From contig OZ037768.1 in NCBI GenBank assembly GCA_964035545.1, forward strand, positions 24,268,819 through 24,332,818: a stretch of 64,000 nucleotides of DNA, read 5' to 3'. Within the stretch, counting starts at the first letter, position 1; every line of letters starts with the position of its first letter. A program made the position numbers and the translations under genes. Shown here in pieces: positions 39,549 to 57,924 of this stretch. The notes under the pieces are model-generated. The model did not search any database, had not been told where the DNA came from, and worked only from the letters and a program-made list of their open reading frames with translations. The stretch comes from Bugula neritina. Taxonomy: Eukaryota > Bryozoa > Gymnolaemata > Cheilostomatida > Bugulidae.

Positions 39549-41676
39549 TATGTAATGTCTTATGTCTTCCAATGCTGGAAAAGAAACATGCTCTTGTTTG
39601 ATTTAGCTGTGGATATGGTTTGGAAAATTATAACTCTTTATAAGCTAGCATATTAAATAATTATTATTGATTTAAATTTTCTAACATTTTAAATATCGAT
39701 CTAAAATAGACCTTTGGGAATTCTGTTGGGACATAATATTTACATAACTAATTGCATGATGCACTGCTTTATTATTCTTTTATACATAACCTTATTATTA
39801 CTTATATATCATAATATACCCTAAACAATATGACATACAAGAATATACTGAGGGTGACAGACAATTTAGTAAACTGCTGGCAATATGCCAGTTTTAACAA
39901 AGGTATCTGTTCATTATTCTTTTGTTTATTGTAAAAGCAGGCGCCAACAGAAAATTTTGATTGGAGGAATTATATAACTAGATAATAAATTATGTCATGT
40001 GTGGTTGTGTTTGAATGTTTGTAGCCAGCAGACATGTAGAGTATATAATATTCTAGAGAGTAAAACTCTAACTATATCTAGTAAGGTTTAAACTACAGAC
40101 AGTTGAATGTAGATTATAGACAGTAAAAGTTATAGTTGCTTTAGTTCGCACAAAATATACGTTTGTAAGTCTGGCTTTAAAATCATGATTTTCAACAGAT
40201 AATAACTTACGTTTAGTTAAAGCACTTGCCTTCATCAGTTTTTGCAAAATGATTTTTTAAATAGCTTATAATTGATAACTGTTACAAAGAACAAGGGACA
40301 AGGTTATTACGACAGGAGTTGTCCTTATATCGCTAGACTATAGCGTGGTTGACATACTGAAACTGTTTATTATTAGGTATTGAGTATAAAATGTATATAT
40401 TTTCAATTCTATTGGTTAAAAGGTTGGAGTAGAAAAAAGGAGTTAAATTTAATAGCAGAAGAAGAAAATTGGGCTGTGTGTATTTAAAACCTTCAGTTTA
40501 ATTTAGCAACAAGCTAATTGTTACATAAACTAACTTTAAACATTATTAGCTGCTGACAGTATTTTTTGCAAATAAAGCAGCAGGTGATAAAACCATATTT
40601 ATACAGTCCTTTCTTTTTTACTCGGGCTCCTTTTGTTGAAACAATTTTATGTTTTTTTTTACTTTTTATTCTCGCAATTAAGTCATGAACTCAAGTCATT
40701 TATTATAGCTACTCCTCTTTCTATAGTTCACACAGTGAGAGCTTTAATTATTCTTTACTTTTCTACTCCAACTCAGTGTTGACTGGTTGTTTGTATATAA
40801 TATTTTATATCATTTGTCAATATTTGTACGCATTTGATTAATATTCATTTATTTTTATACCAAGCTTTCTTAGCCCACAGTATTTGGCTTGATGCAATAC
40901 TGGTATAGTTTTTCAGGACTATTTATCTATGCAAGTGACACTGGGTGTGTTTTATGTTCCTCAAGCACTTGACAAGCACTTGTTGACTGTTTTACTGTTT
41001 CTACATTATGTTGAGTTACATATGTTGGTTAATAAACTCAATGAACTGTATCTACCCACTGTATGTTGTTCTGTATTACGTAACTAAAGAGTTCTATTTA
41101 TAGCAGGAGACAACTTATATAAATAGTGTAACTCTATGATCAGAAAATAACTACAAGAATAGCATACACCCAGATGTTTGCTAGATAAAGAATATTATTG
41201 TATAATACAGACACTTTATGTTGTCACCATAACTTCCTACTTCTTCATATTCAACATTATAATCTACCAGCAATAGGTTTGGGTGGCTTTTCTTACAACA
41301 CATTTATTTTAAACAAATCAACTTTTGCTGTTAGTTTGTTTCAAATATTGAATTTCAGAGTCAAATCCTTGGGTCATCTCCAAAATAAAAAATAAAATAA
41401 AATAAAATATCTATAATACAATAAAATAAATACGTAAATTTAGTTGAAAGATAACATAACAAAGTCAAAAGAAGAAAACAGACAAAGTGGAATTATAGAA
41501 ATACCCTCGAAATAGAAATTTTCCTACTATAAGTTTTATAGTAGAAAAGTCTTGGCATAATAAAGTCTTTATTATAAACTAAAATATATGCTTTCTATAC
41601 CAGCTGCCTGTTTTTGTTCAGTTGTGTGATGGTACAGTTATGTGTGATGGTACAGTTATGTGAACCAAACAACATC
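39549..41676. other. Spacer between FReD genes C and D
   Basis: Homologous to the other two spacers but more diverged after about 40060 and lacking the MITE. It contains the empty insertion site at about 40081-40092. No gene recognised. Confidence 0.65.
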
Positions 41677-43711
41677 TCATCTGCTGATCATCATCTTTAC
41701 CGCCTTCAAAGAGTAGTAAAACCATTTCCAGGTCGACCACACGATTCCATGTGCAAACGGAGAAGTTACATTTCTAGGATACCACTCTCCATTAAGATGT
41801 GACGAAAAACAACCAGCGAACCACCATGCCCCTGTATAAAATCATTTAAATAAGATATAATGGCATTTCATCAGCCAATTGCATGTCGAGACATAGCAAT
41901 GCTGTTACACATTCACTGATGCGTTATCGTTTGCTATAGATTATCATAATGATGTCACATTTGGTAATGATATCTACCCGTAAATTTTTGTGCACAACTT
42001 TCACCATCGCGGTTGTCATTATCCATATCACGTGTGCTAAATTCTTTTCCATTGTGATCAATTGGTGAAACATTGAAAGAATTTCCAGAATCATCTCCAC
42101 TGTATCCAGATATCTAAACAAGTTACAGGATGCAGCGAGACTTTGCGATTTAATACACATAATCGGAATCAAAACAGTTGATGATTGAATTGAAGATTGC
42201 CAATATTTATAACATCCTTTGCTACTATATATATTAAATCACCCGTTCAGTCTGTATCTGAATGTAAAGAATTACATAAATAAGTAGATAACTAGTATGA
42301 GAAGAGAGTACCCACCGAGAGAAGATAATTACTAGAACTGTCTCCTATGTAGAATGTAGAATAGTTGGCTGATTTAACTTCTCCTTCAAAGTCTTCCAAG
42401 TAAATACTCAGTTTCTGGTTGTTTCTAGTCAAGTAGTAGATGTGATCCAGTCCTAAACAGGAAGTAGAAGTTTGAATATTTAGTTTCTCATTAGAAATAA
42501 GTAACTTTTCAGTGTTTAAATCCAGTTTATAAAATACGTTAGGATGCTATATAATTATAATATCATGAGACAGATAATAGCTACAACACAAGTACCGTAT
42601 CAACCAAAAAGCAGTTACAACACACAAGATCAACCAATGAACAGTTACAACACACAGTATCAACCAACCAACAGCTACAACACACAAGATCAGCCAATCA
42701 ACAGCTACAACACACAAGATCGAGCAATGAAACACACCTAGCCAGAATTCACCATAGAGGTCACCAAACCCGTCAACATAATCCTGCCAGCCTCTGTAGA
42801 AGTTCACTGAACCATCCATTCTTCTCTGTATTACAGTCCAGCCATGTTCATCATCAAACTCACACCACACTGGAAACTTAGCCAAGGAGAGTGGATCTTG
42901 TAGGAGATACACTCCGGGACATCTCTCTCCAGACTCAAACACCTCCTCACAATCTGAGGTTAAGAACTGAGTCTATAAAGCTACAATATGTTTCATTGGA
43001 CAGTATTCATTAGTAACTTCATGTATAAGTATACTCACCCTTGTAATGTGTCTTTGGGTCTTCCCTTTTACTCTGCAAACAAACATATTATTATAACACC
43101 TTGCATCACTATATTCTTATTTATTACTCATATTATATTACTATATTCTTATTTATTACTCATAATATTATATTACTATATTCTTATTTATTACTCATAT
43201 TATATTACTATATTCTTATTTATTACTCACACTATATTACTATATTCTTATTTATTACTCATATTATAATACCTGAATTAACTGCCAGCTTTGATCTCTA
43301 GATGTACTGATGTTAGAAACGTGTAGAGAACAAGTGGAGAGGATGTTGCATTGTTGTGAAATCTTGTTATACAAAGCAGTTCTACACTCTTCATCTTTCT
43401 CACACAACTGGCAGCAAATACTAATCTCTGGTACCCCTGCGGCAGCATCATATATGATGAGCATTTGTAATATTATACTATTATACTATTATACAATATA
43501 AAATATAGTAATATAAGATAAAGGAAATATATGATATATAAAACTAGATAATATACTAACCTGTATGATTCTTATAGAACTCTGTCTCTGGTATTGAATG
43601 TATCTCTACATCGGATATGATACTGTATACTGATGTACTGTATACAGATGTAACTAATAAAGATATACACACAAATACTGCCTTCCTTATCATGTATAAT
43701 ATGTTCCTCAT
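41677..43711 (-). CDS. FReD gene D: secreted PAN plus fibrinogen-related protein, intact
   Basis: Exons in transcript order: 43561-43711, 43273-43436, 43039-43072, 42738-42953, 42316-42452, 41978-42113 and 41677-41831. They total 993 nt and close in frame at TGA (330 aa). Residues 1-25, [10 protein letters not shown] plus a VFVCISLLV core, form a good signal peptide. A PAN/apple-like Cys module follows (about 50-105, [24 protein letters not shown]). The FReD spans about 117-330, with [45 protein letters not shown], the calcium motif DMDNDN and [19 protein letters not shown]. FReD proteins usually bind acetylated sugars or act as secreted recognition or adhesion molecules. The ligand here is unknown. 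This is the only clearly complete member of the cluster. Confidence 0.88.
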
Positions 43712-44847
43712 TATGTAATGTCTTATGTCTTCTAATGATGGAAAAGAAACATGCTCTGGTTTGATTTAGCTGTGGATATGGTTTGGAAATTTATAACTGC
43801 ATATTAAATAACAATTATTATTGATTTCAATTTTTTAAACATCTTATATATTTAAAACAAATACTTGATAATTCTTTTTGTATATTTAAAAAGTTAACTA
43901 CATAATATAGTGTTTCAATATGATACATACAACACATTTAATATTCATATATATTCTCAACCAATCAATATTTCAACATCACACATGAAGTAGACTCTGC
44001 GTGTATGAAGTTAGAGCTGTAATTTCAGTCCATGAATATTATTTAATGTATATTTTATTTCTTCAGATATTGTGTTGATGAACAGTTTTTATATGGAGAA
44101 AATATGTATTGCTTAGATGAAGATTTTAATTGTGGTTATATGCATTTAAACACCAAAATAATATTACATAACTTTCATAAAACAGCTGCAGAAAAATGAA
44201 CGTTTATTCTTTTTTGGTTTTATTGTAAAATAATGCTACCAAAATTATAAGTAGAAATAAAAATCAATTAAACTCGATTATAGAAAAAACAAAGTTTTGA
44301 TGTGCAGGTTTTCTGTATCTATTGGTTTATGATAAGTTTTATTTTAAACATTAAGTTTGTTGTAAACAAACAGTCCATCTTGGAATCTCATTAGAAGCCA
44401 TTTTAAGTTTTAACAGCAGCTTGAATGGTGCTATATCACTGCATTATACTTAGTTAGTGATTTTAGTTTGAAAATGAGATTGTGTACGCTTATTGTCGTG
44501 TGTAATGAGAACAGGTAGTAATTAGGGTCATTAAGGCCTAAGCAGGTAATATTACAGGTAGAGCTAGCCCAATATTCGACAGAGCGGGATAATTTAAAAA
44601 GCGGATATGTAATTGTAAAACGTAAGAAAAGTAAGTCAGTTGGCGAGTTGTCTGTTCTTAATAGCTGTTTTACTGAAAGTTCTTGATTGGTTAGTTATGT
44701 TTAACTGCTGATGATTGTCCAATCAAAACAACGGAATTTATTCAACCATAAAACTCATATTTTCAAATTTATTGTGCCAAGTGGGAATTACTCGCGAATT
44801 TCATTTAAATAATTAAAGGCTTTAGTTTACACCTGCTCAAATTAAAA
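43712..44847. promoter_or_regulatory. Bidirectional spacer between FReD gene D and PLK1
   Basis: The start codons of gene D (minus) and PLK1 (plus) are 1.1 kb apart and face away from each other, so both promoters lie here. Near PLK1, ctcgcgaa (about 44791) resembles an E2F/CDE core and ttcaaa (about 44762) a CHR core; known animal PLK1 promoters use CDE/CHR. Spacing and order are not canonical, so these matches are weak. Confidence 0.35.
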
Positions 44848-50994
<6,147 letters not shown>

Positions 50995-52972
50995 CATTTA
51001 TGGAATAATCTTATTTTGATATGCTATGGTCTTTATTTGAAAATAAGTTTTTGTAATAGCACATTTTTAGTGGCTTATATTTTATGTTGCTGTTTCAGCC
51101 TTGGTAGTGGTTTAATGTAGTAGCTGTATTATTATTATTGTAATATTTCTAAACCTTCCACTGAAATAGTATTTATATGGGTATATTATGAATGATTGTG
51201 AAAACCACTTGTATGCATCATCTCCTATAGCTAAATAATACAATAATTATAATCTTTGAAAACTCAAACTTTTGTTGTAAAATTTCCTTGTCTACTAAGT
51301 TGATTGTTCCATGTTGGAAGTTGTCTACACATTACTAAAACATAATGTATTTTGGTGATGTGGAGAAAACTTCCACAGATGAGGGCATATTATGTAATAT
51401 GCCAGCATCTGCAGGATTATGATGAATATGATTTATTGTGCACAAGACATGGTAACTAGTTGATTAGTACAGAGAGAGTGTATACATAAAACATTAGCCA
51501 TTTAACTGAAGGCTGTTCATAGCTTTTTCTATAAAAGCTGGTATAGTAACAATATGCTATAATAGAATATTGGTATAGAATAGAATATTGGTTTATAGTA
51601 CTATTTTTATACTCGCGGAAGAAGTCGCAAAGCTATTCTGATAGGTCAAATCACTCAGTGTGATATATCGTGCCCTTTAACCCTTGGGATTTACCTAGTT
51701 TTCCGTCTGTCGTCGATCATCTTCCTGTGGCTGTTGTGTTCATACTAATAGTAATAAGGCTGATTGTCAACAACGTTTATTCATCATCTGATACTCTCAC
51801 TGTATTAAATAAATTTATAATCATTATTTTAATGTAGCTTGAGACACTTAAAAAGTAAATTTAATAGTTACAATACTTTTGATTTATTTCGTTTCTCATT
51901 TGGCAAAAATTAGAAATAAGATGAGCTGCCAATTTGAAAATTTTGATTCGATTTCGATTTGAGTTTAAAATTGGTAATTAAATTAGAATATCTTAGAAAA
52001 TTGTTTAATATTATTATTGTTATGAATTCAATTGTAAGTTTATTAAATTTAATTAAATATGTTAAGCTAAAACTTGGTCTATAATTTTAATAATATTATA
52101 AATTAAAATTTATTATATTATTCTTTACTTGTAGTTTAAGTTATATTATTACTATATAATAGTATATTAGTATTGGTAATATTACTATAAGTATTACAAT
52201 TTACTCGTATATCACTATTAGTATTACTATTATTATTAGTATAACTTATCAATTTTTAGTTGAAATACAAAGTGTTTATTATTTATTTTATAACTTTATT
52301 CATTGTCAACTTCAATGTCATTCATTCATTGACATTATGATTATGATTATGATTATCACTTTAAGTTAATAATTATGAATATTACCGAAAATATCAATAT
52401 GATTGTAATAATTGATTATCATTACTGAACTATTTTTACTTTTCAGATGAACGGCTCAAGTTGTTGTTAGTAACTAAAAGTAAATAACTTGTGGTCAATA
52501 AATCATATGATAAGGATTTTCATCATCATAATGACTAATGATGAAAATTGATCTTCAGATATACTAATAGTAATACTAATAGTAATACTAATAGTAATAG
52601 GAATACTTATCGATATACTCACAGTCTCACACTCATAGTCATACTACTACCAGTCATACCACACCGGTCATTTCTTCAAGTACAATAACTTGGTCGAATA
52701 TTGTGTGCTTCAGCTTTGAGTTCAGAGCAAAACCAAGTTCAAACCTTAAAACCTAGATTTTATTTTTGCTATCCAAACACACCATCACTGACACCATGAC
52801 TCACTATGATTATGTGTATTGCGATTGTCATCATTATGTCCTGCTACTTGTTGTATCTTGGTTTACACCCTTTCTAGTATGGTTATTACCATCACATTCA
52901 GTTTTACTGCTACTGTTATTATAAGTATAGCTATCTCTAAGATACCAGTTATGGTATTTGAGTAGTGCGAGT
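50995..52972. other. PLK1 to acid phosphatase spacer
   Basis: It contains the PLK1 3' UTR, then AT-rich sequence with degenerate act/att/agt triplet runs at 52180-52260 and 52555-52650. No gene recognised. Confidence 0.6.
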
Positions 52973-55900
52973 ATGAAATTGATCATAATACTTTTTGTTA
53001 TAGCTGGAGTGATGAATGGCATACTTGGTCTAATAGTGGTACTACTAGTAGCTAACAGTGCCACTCAAGTCTCCAGTAGCTCCCTGATAGTGGCTAATGT
53101 GGTTCGTATATCATTCATATATTCTGCTAGTGAAGCATATCAAACTTGTGGTTGTATATTCAAGATTTGTGCACTACTTAATATAAGCAGTAGTTGAGTT
53201 TTTCATTCTTGTTTACTTTGAATAACTATAACGTCGTCTATTGGAGGATTTTGCTTGTAAACTATTTTTTCCATGAAACTTTGAGCTGTGGGAAATGTAG
53301 AGGGCTGTAAATCATGTTCAGTCAGCTGGGATTAACTTGTTATTGATAAATGATTTATTTGTAGTAATACAGTATACATTTATAGTAATACAGTATACAT
53401 TTATAGTAATACAGTATACATTTATAGTAATACAGTATACATTTATAGTAATACAGTATACATTTATAGTAATACAGTATGCATTTATAGTAATACAGTA
53501 TACATTTATAGTAATACAGTATACATTCATAGTGTGCGTTGTACTGGCTAGTAGAAGTCTTGTGTATTTTTCTCACTTTCTGAAGTCAAGCAAACTTTGT
53601 AGATCAAATAATTTGCTTTGTGTTCAGTTATTCCGACACGGCGATCGGTCCCCGACAGCACCCCTTCCTAAGAATCAGTACAGCAACGAGTCCTATTGGC
53701 CCTTTGGATGGGGAGAATTGACCAATGTGAGTACTGTGGTGATGACTCCCAGAGAGAAGGCAACTTCTGATTTTCATAACCGAGTGATTATAATATACTA
53801 ATTGTTACAGAGATTTCGTATAGAAGGCCAAAAACTACTTAACACATTTTAGCAGACTTGAAATCTATAGTCTATTTGTATTTAGATTTAATAAATTGGC
53901 AGAAAATGGTGTTTTGTTGGATGCTGTTTAAACTGAAATGCACGTTACATTTTAGTCGTAGTATTCAACTGCTATATCGACGTGTACTGCATGTTTGTAG
54001 ACCGGGCGGGAGCAACAGTACAGACTCGGTCTCTTTCTAAGGCAGAGATACGACTCAGTGATTGACGATGTCTTCAACTATAAAAATGTTGGTATTATTT
54101 GCTGCAGCCTTGTTATCATTGATCTCTATTTTGTGTTATTGTGGCCAAACAAAGCAGCGTATAACTGAATATAACTCGACTTTGTTACCAGATAGAAGTT
54201 CGCAGCTCCGACAAGGACAGGTGTTTAGTCAGTGCCTACAGCAACCTGGCCGGCCTCTTCTCCAGCAACAACTCCGAGACGGAAGACCTGAAACTGCCGT
54301 GGATGACATGGCAGCCACTTCCTGTTCACACGCAGCCGGCCATCACTGACGAGGTTTGTGTGCCGCACCTGGTATACTGTGTCACTGTGTGCAGGTACTG
54401 TATTACTGTGTGCAGATACTGTATTACTGTGTGCAGACACTGTATTACTGTGTGCAGACACTGTATTACTGTGTGCAGATACTGTATTACTGTGTGCAGA
54501 TACTGTATTACTGTGTGCAGATACTGTATTACTGTGTGCAGACACTGTATTACTGTGTGCAGACACTGTATTACTGTGTGCAGGCACTGTATTACTGTGT
54601 GCAGACACTGTATTACTGTGTGCAGATAGTGTATTACTGTGTGCAGATAGTGTATTACTGTGTGCAGATACTGTATTACTGTGTGCAGACACTGTATTAC
54701 TGTGTGCAGACACTGTATTACTGTGTGCAGATACTGTATTACTGTGTGCAGATACTGTATTACTGTGTGCAGATACTGTATTACTGTGTGCAGACACTGT
54801 ATTACTGTGTGCAGATACTGTATTACTGTGTGCAGATACTGTATTACTGTGTGCAGACACTGTATTACTGTCTGCAGACACTGTGTTACTGTGTGCAGAT
54901 ACTGTGTTACTGTGTGCAGACACTGTGTTACTGTGTGCAGACACTGTGTTACTGTGTGCAGACACTGTATTACTGAGTGCAGATACTGTAGTACTGTGTG
55001 CAGACACTGTATTACTGTGTGCAGATACTGTATTACTGTGTGCAGACACTGTATTACTGTGTGCAGACACTGTATTACTGTGTGCAGATACTATATTACT
55101 CTGTGCAGATACTGTATTACTGTGTGCAGATACTGTATTACTGTGTGCAGATACTGTATTACTGTGTGCAGATACTGGCCATGGATAGACCGTGTACTCT
55201 GGGAGAGAAAGAGCTGGAGCGGGTATTCTCCACCCCCACTATACAACAGATAAACTCAGACTATGCGGAGTTCTTTAACCTGGTGGGTAACAATACTGGC
55301 GTGGATCTCTCCGAGAATGGTTTCAGAGATATCTGGACAGTAGCGGACTTCATGTACATCCAGGTGAGTCATGTGACATCCTGTGGTAGGTGATGAAGTA
55401 ATATTCTGTACTATGCTATAATAATATAATGTTCCTCCTATCTCTGCATAGGGAATATACTATCCCCCGCTACCAGACTGGACTACTGAAGGAAACATAA
55501 AGTGTAACGACAACCCAACCATCTCATGCAAAGACAAGACGGTGTACGAGATAATGAGAGAAATGAATGACTTACAGTTCTACGTTATGTACAACTCAAC
55601 CGAGCTGCACAAACTTGACGGGGGTATATGATATATCCTCATCTAGTATATGATATACCCTCATCTAGTATATGATATATCCTCATCTAGTATATGATAT
55701 ACCCTCATCTAGTATATGATATATCCTCATCTAGTATGTGATATATCCTCATCTAGTATATGATATATCCTCATCTAGTATATGATATACCCTCATCTAG
55801 TATATGATATACCCTCATCTAGTATATGATATATCCTCATCTAGTATATGATATATCCTCATCTAGTATATGATATTCCCTCATCTAGTATATGATATAT

Positions 55901-57924
55901 TCTCATCTAGTATATGATATACCCTCATCTAGTATATGATATACCCTCATCTAGTATATGATATATCCTCATCTAGTATATGATATACCCTCATCTAGTA
56001 TATGATATATTCTCATCTAGTATATGATATATCCTCATCTAGTATATGATATACCCTCATCTAGTATATAATATATCATATCCTTATCCAGGTCCAGTTT
56101 TGACGGATATCGGGAAGAAGTTTGGAGAGTATTTGGCAGGAAAAAGATCCGTCACGTACAACATTTACTCGGCGGTGAGTTTTCAGTATCCTTAGACTCT
56201 AACTGACTTGGCAATCTGTATACTCTACTCTGTATACTCTGTATACTCTACTCTGTATACTCTACTCTGTATACTCTGTATACTCTGTATACTATACTCT
56301 GTATACTCTACTCTGTATACTCTACTCTGTATACTCTGTATACTCTACTCTGTATACTCTACTCTGTATACTCTGTATACTCTACTCTGTATACTCTGTA
56401 TACTCTACTCTGTATACTCTACTCTGTATACTCTGTATACTCTACTCTGTATACTCTGTATACTCTACTCTGTATACTCTACTCTGTATACTCTACTCTG
56501 TATACTCTACTCTGTATACTCTACTCTGTATACTCTACTCTGTATACTCTACTCTGTATACTCTACTCTGTATACTCTGTATACTCTACCTGTATACTAT
56601 ACTGTATACTATACTGTATACTATATGAATATATCATCTACCATGTATCATACATAATACTGTCATCCCACACCATTGCCTTTCTCACGAGATTCACTCA
56701 TCTGTACGTCAACCTTTCAAACCGTTTTGAGACAGCAGGTTGTGTCAGACCAGGTAACTAGAAACATGTCAACTATTATATAAACTCATTGCTGACTTTC
56801 TTGTGACTATTGCAATTGCTGACTCTACGTTATATTTAGCACGACACGACAGTGTCTGCCGTTCTCACCGCCCTCCAGATCTCGGACGCTAAGCAGCCAA
56901 AGTACACCGCCACGGTCATGGTTGAGCTGCACAAGTCAGCTGGTGATGCTCAAGGTCACGAGGTCAAGGTCTTTTACAAGCCAATCACTGACAGCTCTTT
57001 TATTGTGGAGAAAAATCTGCCAGGTGAGAGAGTTTAGTCTGCGGCGTGAGTGAGTAGGTGTGTAGTGATACGCCGTGAGAAGGTGTGTAGTGATACGTCG
57101 TGAGAAGGTGTGTAGTGATACGCCGTGAGAAGGTGTGTAGTGATACAGTGTGAGAAGGTGTGTAGTGATACGCCGTGAGAAGGTGTGTAGTGATACAGTG
57201 TGAGAAGATGTGTAGTGATACGCCGTGAGAAGGTGTGTAGTGATACGCCGTGAGAAGGTGTGTAGTGATACAGTGTGAGAAGGTGTGTAGTGATACATTG
57301 TGAGAAGGTGTGTAGTGATACAGTGTGAGAAGATGAATCATTAGTATTTTGTGTTTCAGGTTGCCCAAGTCCTTGTAAACTTGAAGACTTCCTACAATAT
57401 GTCAAGAGATTTGAAATTTCTAACTGGGACGAGGAGTGTGGGAATAATGTGCCGACAACTCCGGCTCCACCATCCACAGACAGCCTCGGTCTCACTCACC
57501 GTACGTCTGCTACTTGTATATACGTCTGCTACTTGTATATACGTCTGCTACTTGTATATACGTCTGCTACTTGTATATACGTCTGCTACTTGTATATACG
57601 TCTGCTACTTGTATATACGTCTGCTACTTGTATATACGTCTGCTACTTGTATATACGTCTGCTACTTGTATATACGTCTGCTACTTGTATATACGTCTGC
57701 TACTTGTATATACGTCTGCTACTTGTATGTACGTCTGCTACTTGTATATACGTCTGCTACTTGTGTATACGTCTGCTACTTGTATATTTACAGAGGAGAA
57801 GATAACAATCATCGCCTGCTCCACCGTAGTCGTGGTATTCTGCCTCATTCTACTGATTATGTTTGTGAGAAAAAGGAGCTCTAGGTCTATGGCACCGTAC
57901 CTGTCCCTTGGCGTTGGTGAGTAG
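52973..57924 (+). CDS. ACP2: Lysosomal-type histidine acid phosphatase (10 exons)
   Basis: Exons: 52973-53101, 53628-53726, 54001-54087, 54192-54353, 55172-55363, 55452-55623, 56092-56174, 56840-57023, 57360-57500 and 57794-57924. They join in frame to 459 aa. A hydrophobic N-terminal signal comes first. The catalytic LFRHGDRSP follows, with His47 as the phospho-accepting nucleophile. After it come LRQRYD, IEVRSSDKDRCLVSAYSNLA and WQPLPVHTQP, and the HD proton donor lies at 309-310 (HDTTVSAV). The ectodomain ends in a Pro/Thr-rich stalk, one transmembrane helix (about 420-441) and an 18-residue tail with PYLSL. That fits a YxxPhi sorting signal, as in type I lysosomal acid phosphatase. The enzyme hydrolyses phosphomonoesters at acid pH. 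ACP2 is the closest named relative, but the ACP2/ACP3/ACP4 split is vertebrate, so orthology is approximate. Introns 1, 4 and 6-9 carry minisatellites. Confidence 0.93.
53358..53532. repeat. 21-bp minisatellite in acid phosphatase intron 1
   Basis: About eight near-perfect copies of gtaatacagtatacatttata. Each unit holds both a gta word and an acag word, but it lies about 95 bp from the real acceptor and does not copy it. Confidence 0.95.
54391..55171. repeat. 21-bp minisatellite copying the acid phosphatase exon 5 acceptor
   Basis: About 37 copies of atactgtattactgtgtgcag, running into the true 3' splice site gtgtgcag|ATACTGGCC. Each copy has the acceptor plus the first six exon bases. The unit is seven codons (I-L-Y-Y-C-V-Q) and is open in the exon 5 frame from about 54980 to the exon, so upstream acceptors would add heptapeptides. 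Confidence 0.96.
55624..56065. repeat. 22-bp minisatellite of GT..AG units, acid phosphatase intron 6
   Basis: About 20 copies of gtatatgatatatcctcatcta plus g shared with the next unit. It begins exactly at the exon 6 donor. Each unit starts with gtatat and ends in catctag, so it looks like a donor and an acceptor in miniature. Confidence 0.95.
56215..56620. repeat. tactctgta-type tandem repeat, acid phosphatase intron 7
   Basis: Mixed 9-bp (tactctgta) and 14-bp (tactctactctgta) units, about 400 bp in all. It does not copy a splice junction. Confidence 0.93.
57036..57335. repeat. 25-bp minisatellite in acid phosphatase intron 8
   Basis: About twelve copies of gtgtgtagtgatacgccgtg plus agaag, alternating with acagtg variants. 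It starts about 13 bp after the exon 8 donor gtgagaga. The word gtgagaag inside the unit resembles that donor. Confidence 0.92.
57497..57785. repeat. 19-bp minisatellite at the acid phosphatase exon 9 donor
   Basis: About fifteen copies of tacgtctgctacttgtata. The first tacgtctg is part of the true donor cacc|gtacgtctg at 57501. The array fills the intron, with only a short ttacag acceptor at the end. Confidence 0.94.

Noticed and set aside
54225-55253. Several overlapping long open frames on both strands
   Set aside because: All are readings of the 21-bp acceptor repeat in the acid phosphatase intron. A stop-free unit divisible by three opens many frames at once.
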